Shown here: in pieces, positions 16,341 to 25,934 of the stretch
Layout: the number at the start of each line of letters is the position of its first letter
Position numbering within the stretch: the stretch's first letter is position 1
From: Bacillota bacterium
GTDB taxonomy: Bacteria > Bacillota > Clostridia > Acetivibrionales > JAEZXR01
Direction: 5' to 3'
Assembly: GCA_023419605.1 (NCBI GenBank)
Contig: JAEZXR010000090.1
Span: 27,677-91,676, forward strand
DNA length: 64,000 bases
The notes under the pieces: generated by a model
Seen by the model: the letters and a program-made list of their open reading frames with translations, nothing else
Database searches by the model: none
Told to the model about the DNA's origin: nothing
Made by a program: the position numbers and the translations under genes

Positions 16341-17209
16341 ATGTTGGAATCAGAGGTTTTCAGTTTGTGACAAAAGAGGGCATCCACCTCAGCATGAACT
16401 TATTTAGGGCAAAAACTTCCAGAAGGAATGTAACAATTCTATATTTTCACGGCGGCGGGCTGCTTTATGGAGTGAGAGATGACTTACCGGAAATCTATAT
16501 CCATACATTTTTAAATTCAGGGTATGATTTTTTGACGCTGGATTATCCCCTCGCTCCGGAATCAAAGCTTGATGTAATTTTAGCATCCGCCTATCAAGAA
16601 ATTTTGTACTATTTGGAAAACTACAGCGGAGTATTGGGATTGGAACACAAAGAATACCTGCTATTTGGAAGGTCAGCAGGTGCATATCTTTGCTTCATGC
16701 TGTGCGACATGGTAATGAAAAATAATGCCTTACTGCCATTGGCGATCATAAGCCTCTACGGGTATGCCAGACTGGATGAAGTCCAATTCAACACCTCCAG
16801 CAAACATTATAGCAAGCTGGCCCAAGTACCGGATACAAGCGTGGAAAAAATCATCTCGGATGCCCCTGTGACTTATGGCCCGGTGAATTTGCGATTCTCA
16901 CTGTATATAAAGGCAAGACAGGAAGGAACCTGGGTAAAACTCCTCTGCGAAAAGGAAGATCCGGCAACCTACTCCTTAGACGATGAAAAACTCAGGAGCT
17001 TCCCCCCCACTATACTGGCAGCTTCAACCCTGGACCCCGATGTCCCCTATAAGATGTCAAAGACCCTCCATAAGCAAATCCCAAACTCGCACCTTATGAC
17101 AATCTATGGAGACGTACACGACTTCGACAGAGATATAAACAACAAGTTAGGAAGATCAACAACTTATGAAGAAATTATAAAATGGCTGGAAGAGAGAATG
17201 AAAATATAG
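16341..17209 (+). pseudogene. Alpha/beta hydrolase with an N-terminal frameshift
   Basis: The body is an intact esterase-type hydrolase: oxyanion motif HGGGLLYG, nucleophile elbow GRSAG, acid in LDPDVPY and histidine in VHDFDRD. The natural start is ATG 16341 with GGAGG 7 bases before it, giving MLESEVFSL then a stop; one base is missing near 16365, since in the other frame the reading continues VTKEGIHLSMNLF. A GTG at 16367 opens the intact frame and could give a protein about 9 residues short, but it has no good ribosome binding site. It follows the PucR remnant directly, so it once belonged to that operon. Confidence 0.75.
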
Positions 17210-17260
17210 CTGATTACCAGGATACTCATAAAAGCTACTTACACCTTATAATAAAAGAGT

Positions 17261-17305
17261 AAGCACAAGAGATACTCCGTGAATTCGGAGCATATACTTG
17301 TGCTT
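17261..17305. terminator. Hairpin between convergent genes
   Basis: AAGCACAAG (17261-17269) pairs with CTTGTGCTT (17297-17305), and inside it CTCCG (17275-17279) pairs with CGGAG (17286-17290). It sits between the plus-strand hydrolase and the minus-strand gene ending at 17427, so it may serve both. Confidence 0.55.
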
Positions 17306-17426
17306 CAACAGTACCAATATTTGGCTTATACTCGATAATCCATTATGTTCTACTTTTTAGCCCATTACGCAAATGCAAGCATTCCAATCAATAGAATAAT
17401 ATTATCGCTTGATGTGATATCTTTTA

Positions 17427-18224
17427 TTAAACAATTTCATATCCATACACTTCTATCTGGCTCAAAGCAGGAAATGGTGATGGATCATTTTCATTCTTTA
17501 GCAGCTTACCCATCTTAATCCACGAAACTCGCTTCTTCTCGATCGTAAAGACATGCGGCTTATCGGACTTTTCCATGGAGACTGCCTGGGACGACCCGTC
17601 CGAAAACTGGAATGTCGCGCTCTCCCACCAGTTATCGTGCGGAAAATCAGCGCGGGTGTACAATACGATCTGATCAATCTCAACCTCACGTCCGAATTCT
17701 ACTGTAATCTCAGCGTCGGGGTCTCGATTGATCCCCCAGGATTCATAGGGCCATGCCCCGTGAGAATGATTCTCCGTATTGCCATTAATGGCGTTACGCG
17801 CTGCAAATACCGCCTCACCGCGAGTTTCCACATTTGCAAAGGCATGGGGATAGCAGCTGGTGTTCTCATGAGCGTCATATTCATTGAGCGCCAGGTTTTT
17901 ATATGCCTTTATTTCCGCTTCCGTTGCCAGCCTTGCCTTCAGGAGGTGGATATTCCCTGTAAAGGATTTTGGATTATAGGAAATGCGCTTTTGCCCAAAT
18001 GGAATTTCCAATGTATATGTAGTTCCTTTCATGTATACATAGGACGGATTCATTACATCATCCAGTTGGATGATGTAATAAGTATTGGCATTTGAAACTG
18101 AAAGAACAATGCGATCCCCCAGGTTATATTCTCCCGAATAAACCAGATTTACATAGCCTGAATTTGAACTTTCAGCCATTACGGCTCCATCCGAATTTTC
18201 AATTTTCAAGGATATTTGTGACAT
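17427..18224 (-). CDS. Discoidin-like carbohydrate-binding protein of the uronate locus
   Basis: A 265-residue protein without a signal peptide. The C-terminal half resembles an F5/8 type C (discoidin) fold: AARNAINGNTENHSHGAWPYESWGINRD, EITVEFGREVEIDQIVLYTRADFPHDNWW and the closing ALSQIEVYGYEIV. The N-terminal 110 residues form another beta-rich part. AAAGGAG lies 8 bases before the ATG. It is last in the set kduI-kduD-this gene, separated from kduD by a terminator-like hairpin. A role in binding pectin- or glycosaminoglycan-derived uronates is suggested only by the neighbours; how an intracellular protein would use such a domain is unclear. Confidence 0.7.
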   Translation of the reverse strand: MSQISLKIENSDGAVMAESSNSGYVNLVYSGEYNLGDRIVLSVSNANTYYIIQLDDVMNPSYVYMKGTTYTLEIPFGQKRISYNPKSFTGNIHLLKARLATEAEIKAYKNLALNEYDAHENTSCYPHAFANVETRGEAVFAARNAINGNTENHSHGAWPYESWGINRDPDAEITVEFGREVEIDQIVLYTRADFPHDNWWESATFQFSDGSSQAVSMEKSDKPHVFTIEKKRVSWIKMGKLLKNENDPSPFPALSQIEVYGYEIV

Positions 18225-18245
18225 ACATTAAACTCCTTTTATAAA

Positions 18246-18272
18246 AAAAGGGAGAAGATTTTTCTCCCTTTT
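18246..18272 (-). terminator. Terminator after kduD
   Basis: AAAAGGGAGAA (18246-18256) pairs with TTCTCCCTTTT (18262-18272) with a 5-base loop; a run of T follows on the minus strand. It lies 12 bases past the kduD stop, so the next gene is reached by read-through or by its own promoter. Confidence 0.8.
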
Positions 18273-18284
18273 AAATCTTATAGC

Positions 18285-19070
18285 TTATGGCTGTTTGCCT
18301 ATATAAGCAAGGATTCCGCCGTCAACATATAAAATGTGGCCATTTACAAAATCGCTGGCTTCACTTGCCAAAAATACAACAGGTCCCATCAAATCGTCAG
18401 TTCTTCCCCAACGAGCCGCAGGTGTCTTGCTGATAATAAAGCTATTGAAGGGGTGTCCTTCAACACGAAGCGGTGCAGTTTGCGGAGTTTCGATGTAACC
18501 CGGTCCGATACCGTTACATTGAATATTGAATTCCCCGTATTCGGAAGCAATATTCTTTGTCAACATTTTTAATCCACCCTTTGCAGCTGCATAAGCGGAA
18601 ACAGTCTCACGACCCAGCTCGCTCATCATGCTGCAAATGTTGATAATCTTACCATGTCCTTTTTTGATCATGCTGGGAATTACAGCTTTAGCCACGATAA
18701 ATGGTGCATTCAAGTCTACGTCAATAACCTGACGGAACTCCGCAGCAGTCATCTCGTGCATCGGAATCCTTTTTATAATACCGGCGTTGTTAACAAGAAT
18801 GTCGATTACTCCCACCTCTTGCTCGATCTTGGCAACCATTTCATTGACCTGTTCTTCACTTGTAACATCACAAATATATCCGCGTGCTTCGATGCCTTCC
18901 TCTTTATAAGCGGCGACTCCTTTTTCTACAAGTTCTTCCTTTATATCGTTAAATACTATGGTTGCTCCTGCATTCGCTAATGCACTAGCCATTGCAAAAC
19001 CTATACCGTAGGATGCTCCTGTAACCAGCGCCACCTTACCCTTTAATGAAAAACTGTTTAAAATATCCAT
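18285..19070 (-). CDS. kduD: 2-dehydro-3-deoxy-D-gluconate 5-dehydrogenase
   Basis: A 261-residue short-chain dehydrogenase. It reduces 2,5-diketo-3-deoxygluconate to 2-keto-3-deoxygluconate in pectin/uronate breakdown. The cofactor motif TGASYGIG lies at about residue 18, the NNAG motif in ILVNNAGIIKR and the catalytic YAAAKGG near 160; MDILNSFSLKGKVALVTGAS is the usual KduD opening. TAAGGAG precedes the ATG. It follows kduI by 27 bases on the same strand, the classic pairing. The KDG kinase and aldolase that finish the pathway are not in this window. Confidence 0.92.
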   Translation of the reverse strand: MDILNSFSLKGKVALVTGASYGIGFAMASALANAGATIVFNDIKEELVEKGVAAYKEEGIEARGYICDVTSEEQVNEMVAKIEQEVGVIDILVNNAGIIKRIPMHEMTAAEFRQVIDVDLNAPFIVAKAVIPSMIKKGHGKIINICSMMSELGRETVSAYAAAKGGLKMLTKNIASEYGEFNIQCNGIGPGYIETPQTAPLRVEGHPFNSFIISKTPAARWGRTDDLMGPVVFLASEASDFVNGHILYVDGGILAYIGKQP

Positions 19071-19097
19071 GTTAAATATCTCCTTACTATAAAATTA

Positions 19098-19940
19098 TTA
19101 TCTTAAATCTGTTGTCTTAATAACATCCATATCATCAAAAGCCTGATTTTCTCCACCCATGGCCCAAATAAAAGTATAGTTGCTGGTGCCTGCACCTGAA
19201 TGGATACTCCAGGACGGGCTAATAACTGCCTGTTCATTTTGCATTACGATATGGCGTGTTTCATTTCCTTCGCCCATCATATGAAATACGACATTGTTTT
19301 CCGGAATTTCAAAATAAGTATAGATCTCCATGCGTCTTTCATGCGTGTGAGAAGGCATAGTATTCCATACACTTCCAGGTTCAAGGACCGTCATACCCAT
19401 GGAAAGCTGGCATGTTTTCAGTACATCCGGGTGGATGAACTGGTTGATAACACGCTTATTGCTTGTTTCCATTGCACCCAACGGCTTCTTAGCCGCCTCT
19501 TGAATGGTAATTAGTTTAGTTTCATAAGCGCAGTGTGCCGGAGCAGACACCATATAGAATTTTGCCGGCTTCTCACTATCTGTGCTTTCAAAATATACTT
19601 CCTTGGTTCCTTTGGTGATATACAGGCAGTCCTTGTAGCCCAGCTTGTATTTTACGCCGTCTGCAGTTATGGTGCCTTCGCCGCCGATATTAAATATACC
19701 AATCTCGCGGCGTTCCAAAAAGTATTGAGTACCAAAGTTTTTCCAAACGTCCAATCCCTTATCAATTGAAACTTTTTCCGAAGTAGGCATACATCCTAGC
19801 GTCACCATTCGATCCACGTGACTATAAACAGAAACTACTTCGTTTGCTACATATAAGTTTTCAATAAGAAATTCCTGACGTGTTTCCTCCGTTGTATAAC
19901 GGCGAAAATCCTTTTGATTTGCTGAATAACGAATATCCAA
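19098..19940 (-). CDS. kduI: 5-keto-4-deoxyuronate isomerase
   Basis: This cupin enzyme isomerises 5-keto-4-deoxyuronate to 2,5-diketo-3-deoxygluconate. The length of 280 residues is standard. The zinc motif is in MPSHTHERRMEIYTYFEIP, and the opening MDIRYSANQKDFRRYTTEETRQ and the phrase WSIHSGAGTSNYTFIWAMGGEN are diagnostic. The start is TTG 19940, with GAGGAGG 8 bases upstream. It heads the uronate operon, downstream of the LacI-type regulator gene at 20059-21060, which probably controls it. Confidence 0.96.
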   Translation of the reverse strand: MDIRYSANQKDFRRYTTEETRQEFLIENLYVANEVVSVYSHVDRMVTLGCMPTSEKVSIDKGLDVWKNFGTQYFLERREIGIFNIGGEGTITADGVKYKLGYKDCLYITKGTKEVYFESTDSEKPAKFYMVSAPAHCAYETKLITIQEAAKKPLGAMETSNKRVINQFIHPDVLKTCQLSMGMTVLEPGSVWNTMPSHTHERRMEIYTYFEIPENNVVFHMMGEGNETRHIVMQNEQAVISPSWSIHSGAGTSNYTFIWAMGGENQAFDDMDVIKTTDLR

Positions 19941-20058
19941 AATATTTACCTCCTCATGATAATATAATTATTTTCTATATAACAGTGGTTACGTTTGAGT
20001 CTCAGTAAAGTATCCTCCCTAACATACCACTGCAATAAGCATACTTTGTTTAAAAATT

Positions 20059-21060
20059 TTATGGTCTTTCAACCACTTTATTGCAAGACTCTCTAATGAT
20101 TAGTTTATGGTTAATTATCGTCTTGATACAGGAAACATCCTCATCCGTAATTAATTGCAGCAGGCTTTCAACAGCTATCATACCCATTTTTTTAAACGGT
20201 ACATGAACCGTGGTAAGTGCAGGCTTAAAATATTCGGATGTTTCTACATCATCCATTCCCACAACCGCAATATCCTCCGGAACTCTATACCCCGCAGCGT
20301 GGGCTTTATAAATAAACCGCATGGCATGCGAATCACATATTCCAAAAAAGGCTGTTGGTTTGTCTTCCCTTGTTAGAAGAGACTCCAAAACGTCATCCCA
20401 ATTCTTTGCGTCTTTCAGCTCACAATAATACTGTTCTGGAACTTTAATGTCATTTTCCAGCAATGCCTCTTTATATCCTTCCAGCTTCTCTTTATCCACC
20501 CTGAACTCATGAGGATTGCCGCATATGGCGATATCTTTATGTCCTTTATTTATCAGGTGGGAAACTACATCATATGCAGCTTTTTTCAAGTCTACGGCAA
20601 CATAGCTTACAACAGGATTGTCCATAACCCTGTTCAAAAATATATGCGGAATTCCATGGGCAATCAGCATTTCTGCTTCCTTTTGTTCATCCTCAGCATT
20701 TTTTCCTATAACAATAACGCCCTTAAGGTTTTGTTCCGGATTCCAATGACTATAGTCACTCGCAATCTGCTGCCCCGTCCTTCTTACAATATGCACTTTG
20801 ATACCTTTTTCATCAGCCTGCTGCGTAATGCCCTGTACCATTTGAGCAAAACCCTTGAATGATTCAAAATCATTGGATATGCTGATTTCAATGATAATGT
20901 GCTGCTGCTTGTATACCGCATCCGTTTTATAATTCACTTGTTCCATAGCCTGAATAATGGCTTTTCTGGCATCTGCCCTTACATTACTGCCGTTTAGGAA
21001 TCTAAATACCGTACTCCTGGACACCCCTGATACTTTGACGATATCATCAATGGTTGCCAT
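20059..21060 (-). CDS. LacI-family transcriptional regulator, probable controller of the kdu genes
   Basis: A 334-residue repressor. I choose the ATG at 21060, which gives the standard HTH opening MATIDDIVKVSGVSRSTVFRFLNG, preceded by GGGGGAAAGCG; a longer reading to 21108 adds residues without the motif. The hinge helix is followed by a periplasmic-binding-protein-like effector domain, including VVGMDDVETSEYFKPALTTVHVPF and FFGICDSHAMRFIYKA. It lies immediately upstream of kduI on the same strand, separated by 118 bases. The effector is likely a uronate derivative, by context. Confidence 0.92.
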   Translation of the reverse strand: MATIDDIVKVSGVSRSTVFRFLNGSNVRADARKAIIQAMEQVNYKTDAVYKQQHIIIEISISNDFESFKGFAQMVQGITQQADEKGIKVHIVRRTGQQIASDYSHWNPEQNLKGVIVIGKNAEDEQKEAEMLIAHGIPHIFLNRVMDNPVVSYVAVDLKKAAYDVVSHLINKGHKDIAICGNPHEFRVDKEKLEGYKEALLENDIKVPEQYYCELKDAKNWDDVLESLLTREDKPTAFFGICDSHAMRFIYKAHAAGYRVPEDIAVVGMDDVETSEYFKPALTTVHVPFKKMGMIAVESLLQLITDEDVSCIKTIINHKLIIRESCNKVVERP

Positions 21061-21207
21061 CGCTTTCCCCCGATCGTTCATGTCGATATTCTGACACATT
21101 AGTTTCATCTATATGATATCATATTCTATATACAAATACAAACTCCTTCTTAAAAAATTTTTTGTTATAAAGAAGGATTTTATGTATTACGCATGTAACC
21201 CAATAAA

Positions 21208-21242
21208 AATAGAGATAACCCTTCCTTCGAGCTATCTCTATT
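21208..21242 (-). terminator. Terminator after the radical SAM gene
   Basis: AATAGAGATA (21208-21217) pairs with TATCTCTATT (21233-21242); the minus strand continues TTTTATTGGG. It lies 28 bases past the stop at 21271. Confidence 0.85.
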
Positions 21243-21270
21243 TTAAAAACATTTTTCAATTAACTTAACG

Positions 21271-22545
21271 CTATTTTATTTCGCCATGACCGGCCCAGTT
21301 AATTCCCACCTGCTCGAATTTTTCCATATATTTATTTCTCCACTCAACAATTTTTTCAGGGCCAAATGAATCCGTAGCCATTACAAATCCCGCTTTTTTG
21401 TTTATACCTACTTGCAAATATTTTGAGAAATCTTCTTCGATCCAGGTTATTCCATACTTCTCCCTTTCCGTATAAAGAGGTGTACCGGGGTACGGAATGC
21501 ATGGATAAACAATGGCTTCGTCAAGAGCAATATCTTTAAGTGAATCTACACTTTCATTAAGGGTTTCATCCGTTTCACCGGGAAATCCGCAAATAAAGAA
21601 GCCTCTGGTGGATATACCCGCTTTTTTTGCAGCTTGAAGCCCCGACTTTATTCTTTCAACGGTAGAAGCTTTTCCCATAAGAGTCAGCATCCTTGAAGAC
21701 AACGATTCCACTCCAACGCTTATATGTTCGCATCCTGCTTCTTTTAGCTTCCGGCAGATATTATCGTTTAGAGATTCCGCTCTGGCAAAAATCCTAAAGG
21801 CTATATTTAACGGTGTAATCATCTCACAAATTTTTGCAGCTCTCTCTTGACTGACAAGGAAATTATCATCATTAAAGCGGAAAGCTCTCCAACCATTCGA
21901 ATAATGCAATTCTATTTCCCTGACAACATTCTCTGCACTTCTGGCTCTCCATGTACCTCGTTGAAATACTATTGAATTGCAAAAGCTGCACTTGAAATTA
22001 CAGCCTCTTGAGGTATCAATTGCCATTGCCGGTACTCCGTTAATGCATCTTGAGTATTTACTCAAATCACAAAACCGATAATAATCCGGGAAAGGCAGAC
22101 TATCCAGATCTTTTATGGGTTCAGCCTTAATGATACCCGGTATCCGATCTTTTGTACCGTTTTTTAAATTCTCCAATATTTCGCAAAATACTTTTTCACC
22201 TTCCCCCACTATAACACAGTCAAAATCTTCCTTCACCTTCTCGGGCAGTGCACTGGCATGGGGACCTCCGGCTATAATGTAGGCTCGCGGATCGGTTAGC
22301 CGTATCTTATCTACTACTTCCAGTACTTTTTTATAGGTAACTGAATATGTAGAAAATCCATAAACATCGGCTTTAGGAATCAATGAATTGAGATCAACTC
22401 CTCTATTGCCTGCAAGATCGCAAACCTCCATTTCATAATCATTCATGGCTGCATAAGTCGCAATGGAAACAAGCCCGATTGGCGGCTGCATACTATCATC
22501 TTCCAAATCATCCACGGGTAGGTTGACTAATACGGTTTTCAACAT
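21271..22545 (-). CDS. B12-binding-domain radical SAM protein
   Basis: A 424-residue protein with an N-terminal cobalamin-binding-type domain (residues 1-150: LVNLPVDDLEDDSMQPPIGL, then VYGFSTYSVTYKKVLEVV and IIAGGPHASALPE) and a radical SAM barrel with the cluster motif CNFKCSFC in DTSRGCNFKCSFCNSIVF. Later motifs are ISVGVESLSSRMLTLM and GFFICGFPGETDETLNES. The canonical DxHxxG cobalamin lower-ligand motif is not visible, so B12 may bind base-off or not at all. AGAGGGGG precedes the ATG. Such proteins methylate or rearrange unactivated carbons; the substrate is unknown. No biosynthetic genes lie next to it except a putative glycosyltransferase on the other side. Confidence 0.88.
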   Translation of the reverse strand: MLKTVLVNLPVDDLEDDSMQPPIGLVSIATYAAMNDYEMEVCDLAGNRGVDLNSLIPKADVYGFSTYSVTYKKVLEVVDKIRLTDPRAYIIAGGPHASALPEKVKEDFDCVIVGEGEKVFCEILENLKNGTKDRIPGIIKAEPIKDLDSLPFPDYYRFCDLSKYSRCINGVPAMAIDTSRGCNFKCSFCNSIVFQRGTWRARSAENVVREIELHYSNGWRAFRFNDDNFLVSQERAAKICEMITPLNIAFRIFARAESLNDNICRKLKEAGCEHISVGVESLSSRMLTLMGKASTVERIKSGLQAAKKAGISTRGFFICGFPGETDETLNESVDSLKDIALDEAIVYPCIPYPGTPLYTEREKYGITWIEEDFSKYLQVGINKKAGFVMATDSFGPEKIVEWRNKYMEKFEQVGINWAGHGEIK

Positions 22546-22986
22546 GTTATACCCCCTCTTTCAAAAACAAATACCCTCGAAACAGTCTTTGCATGTAATT
22601 AATTTACATTAATGTTACTATTTATAAAATTTAATAAATTATATCATTCGAATTTGAACTCGTCAATACAGAAGAAAACATATTTTTACATAAATAACCA
22701 TTTTGTGTGAAAAAAGATTATTTTATCTTTTTACTAAAATTATTTTTAAGCAAAATTTTTTAAGTATCTTTTGTAATCCAGCAGTATGAAGTATTTTACC
22801 AGCCTTTAGTGGTATGCGTGGCTGGATTCACTTCACTTTAGTTATCAACATTTCTATTTTTATTATTCGAATTATATGGTAATATATTCCTTAGGATTAT
22901 TTTTTACAAAATAATCCATATAGTAATTCGCTGGAAACTAATGTTTCAACGGTAGTTCTAAAAATATTATTCAAGGAGTGAGTCAA
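22546..22986. other. AT-rich divergent intergenic region with a dyad
   Basis: No gene seen. AATCCAGC (22775-22782) pairs with GCTGGATT (22821-22828) around an inner TACCA/TGGTA stem, and GGATTATTTT...AAAATAATCC lies at about 22892-22916. They may be operators or leader structures for the divergent genes at 22545 and 22987. Confidence 0.45.
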
Positions 22987-23730
22987 ATGAATGAAACCGC
23001 ATTAATTACCATCGTTCATGACCCTGAAGGTATAAATATTCCTTTTTATAAAATTGTCAAAGATCGGCTTAAGGATTTATATAGTGAGCTTTATATTACC
23101 GTTAGCGAGGAATCATCGCAGGAATTAAGGTTACAATTGGAAAATAACAGCTTTAGGATAAAAACAATACCTAAAAAAGGAGTGACTCATGCTAGACATG
23201 AGGTGCTGAATTTTGGCATGTCAGGTAATAATCAATATTACCACTATTGTGATTTTGACAGGTTGTTGACGTGGGCCATAAAGTATCCCCAAGAATTACA
23301 GCGTATCGTTGAGGATATACCCAATTACCATTATACGGTTTTCGGAAGAACCGAAAGAGCCTTTTATACTCATCCGCTTGAATGGACTGAAACAGAAAAA
23401 ATATCCAATAAGGTTTTCTCACTGGAATTCGGACAAGATATGGATATAACTGCCGGTTCTTGCAGTTTTTCAAAGCAAGCCGGCGAATATTTGATTAAAT
23501 ACTCAAGAGATAAAATGACCGATGCGGAGTGGCCCATGATAATCCATAAGATAGGCAAGCTGAGAGTGAACTACAAAGCCGTCGAAGGTCTGGAATACCA
23601 GGAAGAGATCAGCGGCCATAATGAAACAGCCAATGAAGCGGATAAGTGGTTCGGGCGATTAAATCTTTGTTATATAATTTGTGAATCTGCAATAAAAGCC
23701 AATCGAGAGTACGGGATAATAAATCCGTAG
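22987..23730 (+). CDS. Unrecognised protein with glycosyltransferase-like features
   Basis: A 247-residue protein. The start ATG 22987 has GGAG 8 bases upstream; an earlier in-frame GTG at 22978 overlaps that site. The N-terminus (ALITIVHDPEGINIPFYKIVKDRLKDLYSELYITVSEES) resembles a family-2 glycosyltransferase fold, YHYCDFDRLLTWA contains a DxD-like motif that could bind a metal-sugar nucleotide, and DKMTDAEWPMIIHKIGKL follows at the position of the acceptor loop. No membrane segment. I cannot name the family; a single-domain glycosyltransferase is my best guess. Confidence 0.65.
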   Translation: MNETALITIVHDPEGINIPFYKIVKDRLKDLYSELYITVSEESSQELRLQLENNSFRIKTIPKKGVTHARHEVLNFGMSGNNQYYHYCDFDRLLTWAIKYPQELQRIVEDIPNYHYTVFGRTERAFYTHPLEWTETEKISNKVFSLEFGQDMDITAGSCSFSKQAGEYLIKYSRDKMTDAEWPMIIHKIGKLRVNYKAVEGLEYQEEISGHNETANEADKWFGRLNLCYIICESAIKANREYGIINP

Positions 23731-23838
23731 CCTTATTTCTCCTAAGCTTATCAAAAACTCAAAATGTCCCAATCCCACACTTAATCAAAGTATGGGATTT
23801 CCTCAGTTGCATATTTTACAAATATGCAAAATGATACG

Positions 23839-24729
23839 CTAAGAAAAAAACATGTTGGCAGTTAAAAAGTCTTCAAAGTTCACGGGATTCCATGGATCAT
23901 TTAAATAGAGTAAAAATCTATAAAAAGATCGAAAAGACTCAAAACAAGGCAGTCTGCAATATTGTTGATACCCCTTCCAGAAACTGCTGTAATCCGTTAA
24001 GCACATTTCTAGAACTGTCAATTCAAAATTTATAGGACCAATGACATAAGCATCAATATCAACTACGGCACTTATTCTTTTCAAATCTTCCGTATAAACA
24101 AATTGATTGCCTGAAATATCAGGCATTATTAAGCTGAAGGAACCAACCTCCTCCGGAATTACTTTGCGAATGTTTTTATAATAATTTATTACTTCCCCGT
24201 TAGATCCCCAATATTCTTTTATAATGCGCTCCATTGAACGGAGTACTTCTTCGAAAAATCCATAACCGCTCTTCAAATTCAAAGCATCCGAAAATACACC
24301 ATATCCTTGAAATTTATGCGAGTGAATCCAACCGACATACTGACCTAATTGATAATTTATCTCTTCTGCCTCCGGAAACTCATCCGGTTCATAGCAAATC
24401 CCCTCCACACGTTCGAAGACCTGTAGGGCTCTTTCCCCAGTATCCGTATCGATGACTTTGGGAATCCTTATATGAGGATTCCTATATAAATATTGCACTA
24501 AAGAGGCGGCATTCTCTGTTTGTGTGTTAAAATCCGATCCGAATATATTCCGTAACTGTTTCCAGAAAGGTGATAATGCCGACAATGCCATGTTTGGAGT
24601 TTTCAAAACAAGTTTATCATTTCCGGACTCAAAAAAATAAAGTCGGTTGGAACTTTCCGATTTAAGTTCAAAATTTCTAATGTCTTTATGCATTTTTTCT
24701 TGTAAAGTTTTTACCAACTCTTCCTTCAC
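23839..24729 (-). CDS. Aminoglycoside phosphotransferase-like (APH/choline kinase fold) protein
   Basis: A 296-residue kinase-fold protein. The start is GTG 24729, with GGAGGA upstream. The catalytic loop reads LIMPDISGNQFVYTEDLKRI, corresponding to HxDxxxxN, with the histidine replaced, while the aspartate and asparagine are kept. The metal loop is VVDIDAYVIGPINFELTVLEMC, corresponding to IDW-xx-Gdp-xDL. An N-lobe KLVLKTPN supplies the ATP lysine. The family phosphorylates small alcohols (homoserine, methylthioribose, fructosamine, drugs); the target here is unknown, and I see no ground for calling it a resistance gene. Confidence 0.75.
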   Translation of the reverse strand: MKEELVKTLQEKMHKDIRNFELKSESSNRLYFFESGNDKLVLKTPNMALSALSPFWKQLRNIFGSDFNTQTENAASLVQYLYRNPHIRIPKVIDTDTGERALQVFERVEGICYEPDEFPEAEEINYQLGQYVGWIHSHKFQGYGVFSDALNLKSGYGFFEEVLRSMERIIKEYWGSNGEVINYYKNIRKVIPEEVGSFSLIMPDISGNQFVYTEDLKRISAVVDIDAYVIGPINFELTVLEMCLTDYSSFWKGYQQYCRLPCFESFRSFYRFLLYLNDPWNPVNFEDFLTANMFFS

Positions 24730-24761
24730 AAATTCATCCTCCGCTGTAATAATCTGCTAAT

Positions 24762-24805
24762 GAAAAAAATAATAGGCAGAAACCATTTTTATAATTCTGC
24801 CTATT
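24762..24805 (-). terminator. Terminator after the nitroreductase gene
   Basis: AATAGGCAGAA (24771-24781) pairs with TTCTGCCTATT (24795-24805), and a run of seven T follows on the minus strand (24762-24769). It lies about 160 bases beyond the stop at 24969. Confidence 0.85.
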
Positions 24806-24968
24806 TAACCATGGACCTAACTGGCATAATTCTTGATTTTGTTCAGCTATTGCGTTATTTTTACCAGATCTACTTGCTCATAATCGTATTTCATTTTGTT
24901 CCACCGTTCAGCGACTATTCTTAACAGTCAAATAGTCAATGGATACATCCGCCTGCGTAAAACAGACA

Positions 24969-25532
24969 TTATAAAAACCGCAAATCCGTTGTCCTCGACG
25001 GGTGTTCTCTTTGCGGATCATATTTTTGCCAGTAGACGGCTTCCTCGTTATATTGTGTCCGCGGTGGTTTCTGTTCGTCTGGATAGCCGAAGAATACGAC
25101 ACTGATTACCGCCACATGGTCGGGTATGTCGAGAAGACTGCGTATGGCATCGCCATCAAAGGCACCAATCCAAACGGCTCCAAGGCCCAGCGCCGTGGCA
25201 GCGAGCAGGATGTTTTCAATCGCCGCACTGCAATCCATCGCGCCAGTGCCTTCCCATGGAAGATAGCTTGTATTCCCGCATACTACAAAGGCAGCGGGTG
25301 CGTTGTAATTTCTGCCACTTTCGCTATCTATACAATCTTTAAGCCGATTTAACCCTTCTTCTTCATTAACTACAATAAATTCCCACGGTTGTAAATTGCA
25401 CGCTGAAGGGGCCGACATCGCCGCTTTCAGCAGCATTATAATTTTATCATGCTCAACAGCCTTGTCGTCTACATATTTACGTACACTTCTCCGGTTATAC
25501 ATTACATCAAACAGATTCTGCACCTGATCCAT
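24969..25532 (-). CDS. Nitroreductase-family FMN oxidoreductase
   Basis: A 187-residue flavoprotein. I start at ATG 25532, because GGAGGG lies 8 bases upstream within a longer reading from 25547. The FMN motif is RRSVRKYVDDKAV, with SAPSACNLQPWEFIVV after it, and the middle phrase AAIENILLAATALGLGAVWIGAFD is typical. The C-terminus has the usual GYPDEQKPPRTQYNEEAVYWQKYD. Members reduce nitro groups, quinones or flavins with NAD(P)H in the cytoplasm; the physiological substrate is not readable. It stands alone. Confidence 0.93.
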   Translation of the reverse strand: MDQVQNLFDVMYNRRSVRKYVDDKAVEHDKIIMLLKAAMSAPSACNLQPWEFIVVNEEEGLNRLKDCIDSESGRNYNAPAAFVVCGNTSYLPWEGTGAMDCSAAIENILLAATALGLGAVWIGAFDGDAIRSLLDIPDHVAVISVVFFGYPDEQKPPRTQYNEEAVYWQKYDPQREHPSRTTDLRFL

Positions 25533-25861
25533 ACTCAATCCCTCCATAGTATAAATTTTTCCAGCTAGTATTTATTATAATATTTTAACATAAGAATTAA
25601 AGGTACAATTCAATTATAAAAAAATAATACATAGAAAATAGTTATTGCATAGATTACTACATAATTTCCTACAATCGTGTAATAACACTACTGCACCAGG
25701 AGGTGTCACGGGTTTTGTTCAGTTACACTATTTATGAATATATCGAGATACTTGTTTGTACATAAGACAAACAATATATGAATTAATTTATATCCCCCTT
25801 TAAGGTATTCAAATAGAATGAGGAAAGTAGACATCACCCGCCAAAACTTACTGAGTTGGAA

Positions 25862-25927
25862 AGCAAAAATCTCCCTCAAGTAGGCTCAAAGGAGATTTTT
25901 GCTAAGGGCAAATCCCTCTTTGCCCTT
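25862..25927 (-). terminator. Two tandem strong hairpins
   Basis: AGCAAAAATCTCC (25862-25874) pairs with GGAGATTTTTGCT (25891-25903), immediately followed by AAGGGCAAA (25904-25912) and TTTGCCCTT (25919-25927). On the minus strand they follow the discoidin remnant and the ABC-F gene, so they probably end that transcript. The remaining gap 25533-25861 is AT-rich with no gene seen. Confidence 0.65.
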
Positions 25928-25934
25928 AATAGCA

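Noticed and set aside
23839..24729. Calling the APH-like kinase an aminoglycoside resistance gene
   Set aside because: The catalytic histidine is replaced and the fold is shared by many metabolic kinases.
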